Of a stretch of DNA of 64,000 nucleotides, positions 49,301 to 60,600 are shown piece by piece (position 1 is the stretch's first letter; every line of letters begins with the position of its first letter). Source of the DNA: Trichomonas tenax (lineage: Eukaryota > Parabasalia > Trichomonadida > Trichomonadidae); assembly GCA_023091735.1 (NCBI GenBank), contig JALKBU010000062.1, positions 36,059 through 100,058 on the forward strand, given 5' to 3'. The notes beneath the pieces were generated by a model, which did not search any database, had not been told where the DNA came from, and saw nothing but the letters and a program-made list of their open reading frames with translations. A program made the position numbers and the translations under genes.

Positions 49301-50422
49301 TCAAGATTGTCACGCGTGAGGAGAGTTGCCTCTCGCGCATTACTCGCCGTTTCGCCAATCGCATCAAGGAAGAAGTTGTTCGACAATCTTTCTGAGAAAA
49401 TGTGCGGATTTGGATGGAACAACTTCCATGGATGTGCGCTTGCAATGCGTGCAATCTGCGAAGTCGAAGATGTCACAGGATGCTTCGTTCCTTACATGGA
49501 TGTCAATGTCATCCCACCGATGGCTCGTGAAGACTATTTAGTTGCCGCGTCTGCAGTCAAAGTCAACCTGCAGCCACTTCGTGTTGTTCAAGGACACTTC
49601 ATCTCCGATGAAGCATCAGCACTTGCGTTCAATGGTCAATTCTCAACAGAGATGACAGAGCGCACAATTGTTGCTCTTCTGAGAAAGTGGGGCGATAAAG
49701 ATGCTCCGAAAGAGATGATCGACTTCCTTTTATCAAAGATCATCAGCGATGAAGTCATTGATGCAAATGAAGCTTTCTCAATCAATGCTTCACAGTTCTT
49801 AGCAAGGAAACTCAAACAAAACTCAATTCATTCATCGAAGCTTCCTGAGATTGTTTCTCTCATCAACAGAGCGCATTCTGTCGCATTGCGGGCTTCATTA
49901 ATCTCTTTATTATCATTCGTCGACAGTCCAGATATTTCATTCATCGAGAACTGCAGAGATCTTTTCATCAATGACAGCATCGATTTCTCATCAAGAATGA
50001 CTCCAGTTCATATATCTCTTGCTTCTATCACAGCAATATTGTTGAAGAGCGAAAAACTCGTTCCTGTTGTTTTCTTGCTTGTTATGAATGATATTCCTGC
50101 TGTTCGCACTAAAGTCCTTACACAAATATCGACAATCAGAAACGAAGACATTAAATGCGAACAAGTTATCATCACAGAGATGCTCGATAAATTAACAAAA
50201 GAAGTCAAACATGAAATCGCGACAAAGTGGATCAACAATCTTGATTCACAACTTTCATCCGATAACTGGGGCGAACCTGCATCACTCTTCGTTGACGAAC
50301 TCTTCATCCCTCGTTCTTGCGTTCCTGCGATATTTGAATCCACAAAAGGAATTAATCCTCTTCTGAATATTATCGAAATGAGACGTGAATTTGTTCAAAT
50401 TTCAAAACAGATATTACAATAA
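46379..50422 (+). CDS. THADA/Trm732-like helical-repeat protein (tRNA 2'-O-methylation cofactor)
   Basis: HEAT-like helical repeat protein of 1347 residues. The central segment at about 800-830, NMRRSAGLPFLALALIRSEP, followed by ESSVEAANAMNILKAIVNES, matches the THADA/Trm732 (DUF2428) signature: an RRSAG(L/I)P(F) helix and then a helix with xxA-x-N-x-L-(K/R)-x-(I/L). Family members pair with the FtsJ/Trm7 methyltransferase to methylate ribose of tRNA position 32. No transmembrane span or catalytic motif is visible, as expected for the non-catalytic partner. The gene is intact, single, and flanked by 95-bp inverted repeats of the Pmp leader. TAAA at the stop. An importin-like function is the main alternative because of the HEAT-like sequence. 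Confidence 0.72.
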   Translation: MEEIQELLVRDVVISNKTLRQADNILKSILEKDAKQAIIDLSILFCDQNSQLFPNNFLQHAVVQVSAKELGEEFTNLCIQKLKSSFWETNDPNVCAFINFWTMYGNQPSFDGNEVNFVRIICMNISKFPQHSFKFLPKVIEAFFAYTENFDFGISIQSLDNDFESTKLLSYFTTAFLSVANHEMNYESLSAIRFIASSMLQLHSTETLQGVYSGNHLADHLNSKMTKQRMVLLLAELSREMKSPDDALLVFDRAYCMSKTTTDPDVLTNCYNAATLTITTITKMMDRLPQCAESMLRDFSTANDQVRLALCRLFDAIIKRAEKDGNTYEICHYFIDTFLDIPWNSKLKKYVMPTLLQYVHPDRSIALLETLLKASDDQNNKPFIAKCIASFTGLRDICISFIDVMINDALNTPQTSSLMPLNALLFPLMRANKDLVSLMKEKTDAIQNQFARSWLRFELVVSAPSVSKEKGFIDSLRSDLIYGRSSGNWDLRCRSLHAFAYSGFPYKEQDCEDFINDMEKILLTDSSIHQTAIADSFNELFKRIQAQGKKFSTLDTNKFLSNIMSITTKHMGSNFIPSQRQFAYVICQNIWKYFPEIGTLEDMTMLASLLNDRAFDLRQQVISTMRMHAKRPEIKQHFINLHSEDIDKFVLRAEDRVAVTVTEQDFPQLDAEFLCKFKILLSRGDTMVEKSDFFTNKIFEIVASQHLQTKHWEIQSEFFSVVSYICKKLKSDITQENIENTTRIVFSSLFNTRIPGFVCKSIETLERLLKLCYFIGKQQVADDFSTQLIQALSGYDMANMRRSAGLPFLALALIRSEPTASPLNLFTRLTTALICLVRETESSVEAANAMNILKAIVNESEASAKCEPMLGDILACVFDACYRFKSWDVISAVDLTLVAFLHKTCNIGGVDAAASTSIIRFQFFAKILGSRDTILKALHSKCTHAIYMALGILELFKPDTGDEDLSNAVMNHLSSRLSRVRRVASRALLAVSPIASRKKLFDNLSEKMCGFGWNNFHGCALAMRAICEVEDVTGCFVPYMDVNVIPPMAREDYLVAASAVKVNLQPLRVVQGHFISDEASALAFNGQFSTEMTERTIVALLRKWGDKDAPKEMIDFLLSKIISDEVIDANEAFSINASQFLARKLKQNSIHSSKLPEIVSLINRAHSVALRASLISLLSFVDSPDISFIENCRDLFINDSIDFSSRMTPVHISLASITAILLKSEKLVPVVFLLVMNDIPAVRTKVLTQISTIRNEDIKCEQVIITEMLDKLTKEVKHEIATKWINNLDSQLSSDNWGEPASLFVDELFIPRSCVPAIFESTKGINPLLNIIEMRREFVQISKQILQ

Positions 50423-50689
50423 AAAACATAGATTTTATCATTTTTAATCGACACTTTCATTAATGTCAACTTCGATGTTTAATCTATATAACAAAACCAG
50501 AGAGAACAGTTTTGATTTAATTTCGAGTTCAGAGTTTGCAGACCTCGGAATAATAAATTATTTTTTTTGACAATTGTCAAAATATTTGTCAGAAGATTCT
50601 ATTTATTATTTATGAAGAAAAGAGAGATTTTTCTCTCTTCTTCGTAATATTGAAATCTTTCTGGAATATCTGATTTAACATTTTGGGAA
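50423..50689. other. Spacer with Pmp-family leader copy
   Basis: Apart from the 95-bp repeat at 50567-50661, nothing recognised. Confidence 0.5.
50567..50661 (+). repeat. 95-bp Pmp-family leader, inverted copy 2
   Basis: Inverted relative to 45817-45911 with two mismatches. Homology ends abruptly at 50661, inside what would be the N-terminal coding part of the family; BspA-like sequence follows. A third, more diverged leader is at 13657-13735. Confidence 0.92.
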
Positions 50690-50694
50690 ACTAA

Positions 50695-51679
50695 CGAAGC
50701 ATTGATTATACACTTTTCGATTATTCATTTTCTAATTGCAAGAATCTTGTTGAAGCAGATATCAGCAATATCACATATATATGCGATTATACTTTCTATT
50801 TTTGCAGTTCGCTCTCCAAGATCAAATTTTCTCCAGAACTTTCTGAAATAAGGAAATCAGCGTTCTAAGGGTGCACTATGAGATCATTAGATCTTCCAGA
50901 ATCATTGGTATACATGGGTGAAGCTTGCTTCAAATTCAATAAATTAGAATCAATTACAATTCCTAAGAAAATAAAAGTAATACCGAGTCAAGCATTCTTT
51001 TACAACGAGAAGCTCACAGAAGTGAAGTTTGGGCCTTCAGTTGAATCAATTTGGTCTTCTGCTTTCAGTTATTGCAAGCTCCTCAAAAACTTTGAACTTC
51101 CAGAATCTCTCAAGACTATCAGAAGTAATGCTTTCTCCCACATCGCAGCAACAAACATTGTTGTCCCATTTCATGTTACATCAATCGCAAACCATCGAAA
51201 TTCGTTCCGAAAATCTCACCAGATTATCCAACAATGTTTTCCAAGGATGCAACAGACTTCATTCAATAAAGTTCCTTGGAGACATAACTGAGATTGAAGT
51301 TAATGCATTTAACGCCACAGAGTCACTCCAAACAATCATTTACTGCTCCAACAAAGCTGTTGGAGGTAAAGCTTTGGTGGACCACTTACAACATTCATCC
51401 CAAGTTGAGGTCCAAGTCGCAAACTATTACCCAGACACAACATTTGCTGGAGTTGCAGTCAAGACAACAACAGTTTGTCCACCATTGAGAACTCCAACAC
51501 CAAAGCGACACCAGAAGATGCCAAGGAAGACAGTGATCATCATTGCAAGTTGCTATATCGTAGGCATCATCATTCTCACAGAAATCATCGTCGGATTCTC
51601 AGTTAAGTGCTGCATGAAGAAATCCGGTTGGGTTAAGAAGGAGACTCTCACAGAGTCACTCCTCACACAAACAGTTTGA
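50695..51679 (+). pseudogene. BspA-like LRR surface protein pseudogene with membrane anchor
   Basis: LRR_5 repeats of about 23 residues (ACFKFNKLESITIPKKIKVI, SAFSYCKLLKNFELPESLKT, NNVFQGCNRLHSIKFL) precede a Pro/Thr-rich linker, a transmembrane helix (VIIIASCYIVGIIILTEIIV) and a short basic cytosolic tail ending LTESLLTQTV. This is the membrane-anchored class of trichomonad BspA-like proteins, implicated in attachment. An in-frame TAA at 50866-50868 interrupts the repeats (SAF, stop, GCT) and a frameshift near 51185 separates the N- and C-terminal halves. The 5' end is cut: no signal peptide is seen. Confidence 0.85.
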
Positions 51680-51729
51680 TTTCTCATCAAATAAAAATAA
51701 GATTTAATAATTTTACAACGATTTTACAA

Positions 51730-52690
51730 CAGTTTTTTAAAACGAATATTTTATCATCAGGACTCTGCTCCTCCAGAAATATGGGAGGAGTATTTTGAGG
51801 ATCCATGTCCAAAAATTTCATACTCTTTCTAATGCAATTCATGCGACATTTTAAAAATCAAAAAAATCAATTAATATGTGCAAAAGCATTTTTGAGGATT
51901 GCAATTCGCTTGTAATCGAATTAAGTTCAAAATGTTTACTTCATTTTTATTGCTAATTCGATAATTGTTCTAGATATCTAGATATGACAACAGAGGAGCC
52001 ATTCAAAGTCGTTTTTGTGCACAAGCAAAGATGACAATGGAATCTTTATATATATATTGTCCTATAAACTAAACTATGTTATTGAAAGTTCTGTCTGCTT
52101 TTGTTCATGTAAAACTTGGTCGGCCCCAATATGTATAACCTATGGAAAAATAAGTATTAAATCATTAAATAGTTCAAAAAATAATTTGTATGGAAAGTCT
52201 GGATTCGAATTATTCTCTTCTAACAAAACTGGGTTCCTCTCTTATCCTACATTTGGGTCGAATCATGCAATAGACGATGTATGTTTACATCATTCTTTTG
52301 GAGATTATTTATACGATTTTTGTAATGTTGTTAACACTTAAGCAACAAACTCAAGAGGAATAATCTTTATGCATGATATAAACATGAGAATCCAGCACTG
52401 TACAATTAGAGACAATAGTGGAAATTGTTCCACAATTTGTTGTTATCAATCATGTGTTATAAAACATCAAAAGGTTCTTGCACTATTTTTTGACACCCTG
52501 TCAGATTTTTTGGGTGTCTTCCTCCTTACCTAACTTTCTATTTCTGTAGGGACACTATATATGATGCCTAGTATCTACCCTATGAGCAGGGGACAAATTG
52601 GCTGGGCGGAAGGAGTGCAAACACCTTTAAAACATCAACAGAGAAATATAACTTTCTCAGGCATCTTCAACATATAAATGTGAAGCTATA
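51730..52690 (+). pseudogene. Pmp-like beta-helix pseudogene carrying a MITE
   Basis: Blocks FYHQDSAPPEIWEEYFEDP, VCFCSCKTWSAPICITYGKI, ADDVCLHHS-like segment (IDDVCLHHSFGDYLYDFCNV), IQHCTIRDNSGN and STYKCEAII appear in family order. Many stops and frameshifts interrupt it (for example TAA after CPKISYSF near 51830 and after NVVNT near 52340). A 156-bp element with an 11-bp target duplication sits within it at 52472-52627, and family homology resumes on the far side. It begins 50 bp after the BspA-like stop codon and lacks a leader of its own; a family leader lies at 50567 instead. Confidence 0.75.
52472..52627. mobile_element. 156-bp MITE with 11-bp target duplication
   Basis: Terminal inverted repeats of 14 bp (AAGGTTCTTGCACT and, inverted, AAGGTGTTTGCACT) bound the element; the flanks are the direct repeat TAAAACATCAA (52461-52471 and 52628-52638). 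A subterminal inverted repeat GACACCC/GGGTGTC is near the left end. Non-coding. Target duplications of 9-11 bp are typical of Mutator-like elements, which T. vaginalis is known to carry, so a MULE-derived MITE is the best guess. Confidence 0.85.
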
Positions 52691-53082
52691 ATTTCATAAA
52701 AAAAAAAAAAACTAGTGAAATATTCCAATTTTCTTTTTGTTTTACTGATAAAGCTATCATGGCGTACCCATGTAAGAGTAATTATTGATAAATTCCAGAG
52801 TTTTTGAGTTTTTTTTCAAATTTTCAAAAATTCATAAAATGTCGCATTTTATCGTAATATTTGATTAATGAGGCATGCAGAGTATAAATAAATTATCAAT
52901 TTGTTGATTTAATTTTTGAAAAATTTACAAAACCTTTTGAATTCAAAATAATCGTCAAGATGATTACAGTTACAGCTGATCAAAATTTTGTTATAAATGA
53001 TAAATCTATGTATTGACATGTTGATATTTTTTGGTTTTTAACAATATATTGGACACCCAAATAACCTTATTTATTTGATTTT
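52691..53082. other. AT-rich intergenic region
   Basis: Includes an A run of 12-13 bases near 52699-52711; no gene seen. Confidence 0.5.
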
Positions 53083-54569
53083 ATGTTTCTTTTGTTTTTT
53101 CTTCTATTTCAAGCAACAATAAAAGATCAGAAGCAAAAACATGCTCTCAGATATGCATATAACAGTATAATTACATCATTTATAGTTGATTCCGATGAAA
53201 TTCAATTTATTAAAGACAATATCACAAAAATTAATAATAATTGTAAGTTACAGGTCGACATTTCTGATACATTATCACAACAGAATTTGGTGAAACATAT
53301 TTCAACAAATCATTCACCGTTTACGATAAACTCAAGAGTCTTCTTGTTACAATTGGTTCATCTGTTACGTTCTCTGATGCAATTTCAAGCAATATCAACT
53401 ATTTGGTTTTATCATTGCTTGTTACTTTATTAATTTATTTGTTTCCAATGTTGTTGAACTTCTTTGAACTTACAGTTCAAATAGAAGAAATCGCAAAGTG
53501 CTTCTCAACTCTTCCAAGTGCTGAAATTAGGAAGAAGATTAATCAAGATAACAAAGATGATTCGGATGATTTAAGTGCAATCACTTCTGCAAGTGTCAAT
53601 GAGCTAAGAGTTCCTGTTTTCATTGGTTTAACCAGCAGTTTGACTTTGTTATGGATTCCTTTATTTCTTCCTGGAATTAAATTCATCAAAGATCTCAATT
53701 GTGATGAACTTTCTCTTTGGATGTTCAATATTTTCGATAAAAAAGCAGATGTTACTTTCTCATGCAATTTAACCACAAAGAATCAAAATGGCGCCGATGT
53801 TCATGCATTCGTTATTTGCATTTCATTAAACGACACCCATCCAATACTTCCTAAAGAAGCGGTTCCTGTAGCATCAATAGCAATGGTTGTTAATGATGTA
53901 ACGCATTTCAAATCTGCTGAAGCTAAAATAGTTGCTCATCAAAAAGCAATCACAGAAATGCTTAAGATTGTCATTCCAGATGATATTCTCAATGATCTTC
54001 AAAACGGAGAAAATTCTGTTTCAACAACAATCCACTCTGTTTCTATTGGAGGAATCCAAATACTAATGAAAGGTGATCTCGATCCTGCAGTTAAATTTAA
54101 AGCATATTCGATAATTTACAAATGCTTCGATGAATTGATGCAACAATATACGACATTAAACAAACTCAATACATTCGTAGGAAAATATGTTTATACTGGT
54201 AGATTGTTTATGTCAATCAACAAACCAGAGAAACATGCAAAAGAATCTGTTAAATTTGCTGTTGATATCATTAAGATGAAGGATAAAATCAAAGAACATA
54301 CAGAAGTTGATTTCGGCCTGAAAATCAGTATCAACACAGGAGGTCCTTTTATTGCAGGTGTCATCAGTGCTGATTTTCCATCTCTCACAATTCTTGGAAA
54401 TGTTGACAAACTATCTGAAATCATGATGAAGAACTGTGAAGAGAATAAAATCAGAGTGACAGGTGTAGTTTACGAACTCATTTTCAGCTTTGGATTCAAA
54501 GTTGCTGAAAATGAGCCAATGAAAGTTGGCACAGAAGTTGTTCAATCATACACTATTGATACTAAATAA
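53083..54569 (+). pseudogene. Truncated adenylate/guanylate cyclase-like membrane protein, frameshifted
   Basis: C-terminal part of the large trichomonad cyclase-like family. A one-base frameshift near 53280 splits it: 53083 to about 53280 in one frame, then TEFGETYFNKSFTVYDKLKS onward in another to 54569. Two membrane spans (around LVLSLLVTLLIYLFPMLLNF and FIGLTSSLTLLWIPLFLPGI) precede a cyclase-like domain: ILKIVIPDDI-type helix, GENSVSTTIHSVSIGGIQI where active cyclases have a metal-binding Asp, and VDFGLKISINTGGPFIAGVI. The metal-binding Asp is absent, so even the domain looks inactive. Family members are usually well over 1000 residues, so the 5' part is missing. TAAA at the stop. Confidence 0.72.
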
Positions 54570-54642
54570 ACATGAAATTATATATGTTATTATAACAAAC
54601 AATAAATGATATGATTTTATTAATAACAAACAATAATATAAT

Positions 54643-57600
54643 TTAAAACCATGGTATTTCATGTGGTGGTTGTAAAAGAGGGTTCATTGATTTATTGATG
54701 AGATCATTCATATTCCTGTACCAAGATAAACACTCTTCTTTCGTGGAATCTGATGTCTGTGGAGCACATAAATTGATTATTTTATCTTCTAATGATGAAA
54801 TTTTTGAAACAATTTCATTTTGATTTTCACAAAAATGGGCAAAGAATAATTCTGAAAATGATCTGAATGATTCGAGTTCATTGAGAATAGCGGAAGCACA
54901 AGTTGATAGTGATAAAACTATCTCTCCTGTGAAATGCGAAATGAAAGCATTTGCAATATTCGGTGAAAGTCTAATTGATGATTCTTCAGTTGATTTAATG
55001 TTTTGAAAATCGTTGAATATTATTAAAGTCTGCAGAGATTTCGAGTCAACAATGAAATGGGATAAAGATTGATATTGAATTTCAAAGATTTCTCGAATGA
55101 AACTCACACCACTGAAATAATGCAAAAGTGTGTTTCTAACAGGTAAATTATTTGCAAAATATGCTTTTCTCATTATGTAATCACGCAAACAATTTGTATT
55201 TAAAGTTGATATATTCTTTTGTCCTTTTGCATTTGGTTCATTATCTTCTATGTTTTGTTCTATCCAATCTTGGACTAATTGACCTGTTGAAGATAAAAAT
55301 AGATCACTAAGTGTAAAATATTCTTCAAAGAAAGGTAATCCTGAGAATTTTTCATCGAATTCGATGTTTTGTGGCTGTATGATAACAATTGATGAAGCTG
55401 TTGTTGCATAATTTCTGTTGAAGATTGAGTGAATGCAATTGACGATTGACAAAAATGAAGGAATGCAAATCGATTTATCAACATCGTGTTTTTGTATCGC
55501 AAGAGTATTGCATTCTCCTATTGATGATGTGAATCTAATAATGAATAAATCTGGATAAATGAAATGAACATCATTATATACTCTGATAATATTGACAATA
55601 GATTTCATGTCTTGATCACTGAAGACGAAAGGCAAATATTTATTGAACTCTGAGATCAAAGAAGGAACTTTTTGTTTTATTTCTTTTGCATTGTGGAAAA
55701 TGGAATCTAAGTATTCAAACAACAGATTAACATTTGTAGAGACTTCATATAACTGATTGAGATCAATTTGTTCAAGTATTTTAATAGGAATATTCAAGAA
55801 ACATTTTTCTAAAATGTTAAGTGAATGTGAATTACGCATTTCATTCCAATTGATTCGCTCAAACTGTTCTCTTGATAGCTTCGAAAGTTCTCTTGAAAAC
55901 TTCACAAGAACTCTAATGGGAGAATAATTTTCATCGCTAACGAGATTAAAAGCAATGCCAATATTTTCTGATGCTATATTCATCACCATTAATTGTGAAT
56001 TATCGAATGACTGAGCTTTGTTTTCTAAATCACGAAGTCTCTTGTGTGAGCAAATTTTACAGTATAAAATCGCTCTGTGTGGAACAATTTGGAATATTTT
56101 GTTGACAATATCAAAGATCCAATCAATTCTTGAAATATCAACAAATTCTGAAATATATCTGAAAAGAATTGATTCATTTTCGGGATCAAATATTGAAGAA
56201 AACTCTTGAATTAAACTTTGATAAAGATAAATATCTGTTGTTGAAGAAGAAGCAAATCTTAGTAATGTAATAATTCTCGCCATTGCAACTTGTTTCGATA
56301 CTTGGTCAATGGATGATTTCAAAACGTGATAATAACTTGTGTATGTTACTCTAAAAGATACAAATAACGGAGAATGGATGAAGAAATGAAATGAAAAATG
56401 AGCAAACTTCATCATTTCTTGTGGAGTTATGATTTCATTATTCGATATTTTTGCATCCATCTTGTTGAAGTAATTATTGATTTGTTCAAGTCCAATTCCT
56501 ATTAATCTTCTTGTTGTAATGCAAACAACATTTTCAAATTCATTTTCAAACAATCTGTCAACAATGAAAGAAACTTCGCCGCCTGTTGCTTTTAATTCTT
56601 TGATGTTTTCTCCTTTATATTTTCGATAAAATCTCTTGAAGAATCTGTCCCAATAATAATTGAAAACTTGTGGTGCATCAGGAATATCCAATAATGGAAT
56701 ATTTTCAGATTTGTGTTTCATTATCGAAATGACATTGCAAACTAAAAGAAGTCTTTCAACATCATAAGCTTTGAGTTCATGATGATTATTTGTGTAAATC
56801 TTGTTGAGCAAGAAGTTGCTTTCATTTATGTAATTCAGAGCTTCTTCTTTTTTATTTTCTTGGAGTAATCTATCAGCAAGAACTAATTTATCAGCAACTT
56901 GTTCAGAGAACAACAAAGAATTATTCAACATGTTTTCAAGATTAAATCCTGAGTTAAGTAAACAATCATCATAAATTTTCATTATCATTTCACTACATTC
57001 ATTTTCATTGAAGCAATTTAATGCTGATTCATAATTTCCTAATGCATATAATGACAAAACAATATTTTGATCAATCGATGAGTTTTCTTGTAAAATGCTA
57101 AATTTCGTCCAATCTGAGGGATGTGGAGTTAAATGTTGAATATCAAATGATTGCAATTTCGAGATTATATCAAATGAATATGATTCTGTAAGTTTTTCTG
57201 CAACTAGAAAACTCTCAAAAGGGAATGGAATGTTTTTCATTCTGAATAGATTCAAAAATGCCTCAATAGCATTCATCAGCTTTAAATTGCTTCTATTTTG
57301 GATCAATTTGTGGAATATCGTCTGATAATTCATTATTTTTTCTTCATCAAAGGTATTCAGTAAAATTGGGGTCAAAAGATTTGATGTGAATGTATTGTAA
57401 CAAGAAGAAAGAGCAAAAATTGGATACCAATTCTTATCTTTTGGACAAATGATTCCTGCAATAATTGGAATTGAGTTATTCTCCCAAAATTCAATCGGTA
57501 ATATATCACTTAAATACAGCAAAGCATCACATGGATTCTCTGGAATTCTCTTTCTAATGTAATCAAGTTCTTGAATGCAAGTTGTTGGATCTGCTTTTTT

Positions 57601-60600
57601 GGCCAAAACAAAATGCATTTTGATATCGAATTCATTGGAGATTTGTTCTGGTTTCATAAGTTTGATGACATTTTCAATAATAGATGAATCAACTCCTTGA
57701 ATAACAATTGGGAAATTAGAAATGAAAATATCTTTTGCTGATTGTGAAATATGATCAGAATATGGGAAATTTGCGAAAACTTCTGCATATGCATAAACAG
57801 CTTTTTCATTTCCTTTTGCAAGTTGAACAATACTCTCTATGAACTCTATTTGTGCGTAATACATATCAAACTCCAAGAGATCTATTGCTGTTCTAACAAT
57901 GAAAACTGATGAAGGGTGGAATGGATTATCATTGATTTTTTGAGCAATCTTTTTAGAGTGAACATCGGTGAAAATAGTTTTGTTTTTATACTCTGTCATG
58001 AGTTTTAATGTCTTCAAAGTTATTGTTAGAACAGGCATTGAGTCGATCGTTAAGTTTTCTAAAATATAATCAAGTAGCTCGAAAATCAACATCTTGAATT
58101 CGTTAAAGGCATTTTGATATCTGCAAATTGAAGTAATCAAACTTTCGAATAAGAATAAGTTAACAACAAAGCTTTGATTAATAACATATCGCATCGATGA
58201 AATGATAATTGGCTTTGCTTTGATTAATTGATTTTCATCCATGAAAACTGAAGCTAAAACAACTAAACCAAATGTGTAATGATTCAGATTTGTTTCAGAG
58301 ATTTCTGTAATGAATGATGGTTGTAATTTAACACAGTCTCGCTTTCGAATGATTGATTGGAATAATTCGTGAATCATTTCAACATCGAATAAATTGATTT
58401 TGTAAATTTCGAGCATATAAATGATAAATTGGATACTTTTGTCGACAAACATTTGATATATTTTGATATCTGTTTCCACCGAAGTGAAAAAGTCTCCAAT
58501 GTGGAAACACAGATCGGATATTTCGTTTGGTGTATTGTATACTTTGATTTTTTCATCGAAAATGCTTAAGATGAAAAGATGATATGAAAATGGTAAAAAT
58601 TCGAGCAAAAATGGAAGTTTCATGAAGAAATTACCAATGCAAATTAACTGCGGTATTGGCATATTTCTGTTTCTAAAATGGAATCCTAATTTGAGTGAAA
58701 TTTGGGGAATGTTTTCATATAAAAATTCTTTTCCTTTCTTTATAAATTTGACTGCGTGATTAAGAAACGGATCTGACATAAATTTGGTAAATGAAAAGAT
58801 TAAACAGCAGATCTGATTGTATAACGAAGCGGTAAACTTTTTGTTCTTCAAAAGAATTGTCGATATTTTAAGTGAATAAATGAAAACTGTTCCATCTTGT
58901 GAAGTTATACTTCTTTGTAATTGATTCAAAATCAAACTTTTGATAATTTCGTCTGATGGTATTTTAACCTTTAAAAGTCTATAAATCGCATGAATGAAAA
59001 CTTTGTCATTCTTTTCTTGATGTAATGAATGACTGTTAATGATATCAAAAACAAAATCAATTGATTGTATCAAATCTTTTCCGATGCAATGAGAAATGAA
59101 TAATTCTGAAGTTGCTTGAGAAAGTGATTCCAAATTATCAATAACATATTTAATAATCTCAAATTTGGTTTCTGGTGTTTGCAATTTGATTATTTCATTG
59201 ATAAACTTGAAATATAAATATGATCTTGAAAAAATTGGAATTTCGAATATTTTTGCAAAATCGATTATTGGCGGAATATTGTTTCTATATTTGATGATTG
59301 ATATCATTGAAACCATAAGTTCTGTCATTTGCGCATAAGTATAATCATTAACTTTTGTATCATCGACGCATTGCAAATAAAATATGTTGAAAAGTTTCTT
59401 GATGAGAATTTCCACTTTTGGAATATTTGGATTGATCATTTCAGACTTTGTCAATATCCTGAAAACGAAAGGATGAACCTTAATGGCATAGCTTTCATTC
59501 ATTGTAAGAATTAATCTGATTAATTCATTCAACAATTCGAATGATTTGTCGTTTTCTATTAAATATCCAATGAAATAAATCGAATCCTCTGAAGTGAAAT
59601 TAGATAAACATAAGTAATTGATTGTTTCTGTTGGGAATATTCTTGCCATTTTAACCAAAGACTTTGTTGCAAGAGATAAGAAAGGAATTTCGGGATCTGC
59701 TGAAATATTTACACATGTGCTTAAAATCTTATAAAGTGGTGATGATCCTTCAATTACCTGAGTTACTTTAGAATGAAATATTCCAACATTCATTAATTTT
59801 TCAACGCCGAATGTTTTAATGAATTGGACCATATTTGGAAGATATTTGATTTTGTCTAAAGTTGGCATGTTATTGTATTCAAGAATCGCGTTCGTAAAAA
59901 TATCAACAATAGAGATAGAACAATCTTCTGGAGTTATTCTTGTTAATCTTCTATAAAAAGTAATTCTTTCTACAGAGCCAAATGGTGAAAAGATTTTTTC
60001 TGGATTCCAACAAAATTCTGTAATGCTTTTCGATATGGAACTAAGATTTGCGTTCTTAACCATTATTATAATTTCTTTGCAAAGATTAACTAATGGAGCG
60101 AAATGGGAAGCGAGAGCATAACAAATGATGTTCATGAACTGCGTTATCAGAAATTCATTAACCAAAATAACTGAAATTAAAGCTTGATTAGTTTTCAAAG
60201 CTGCCCACAAGAACTGAACACATCTCGAAAAGTGTTCAAGTGGATTCATATTTTCTGGTTTCTTCGAAACAAACTCAATGATTCTTGAAGAAATATTTGG
60301 AACATTTTCAATGTTAAATTCGACTTTGATTGAACTTACAAGAGTGACCTTTTGCATGAAGATAACCGGAGAATCAGAATCTATTTCTTTGAATGACTTT
60401 ATTGGGATAACAGCATTCAAGTCAAAGCAGCTTCTAATCAAAATTGTTCTGATTGGTGTTGAAAGTGGACAAGTAATTTCAAATAAAAGCATCACATAAT
60501 CGATTTTCTCTTGAGATGTCAAATTCTTCAGATAATTTTGCAAAAACATATCTAAGACCGAAATGAAATGTGAATCAGATGATTTGATGTTATGCAGCTG

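Noticed and set aside
50878..51291. 137-codon frame as an independent small BspA gene
   Set aside because: Upstream and downstream repeats continue in line across a stop and a frameshift, so it is a fragment of a longer pseudogene.
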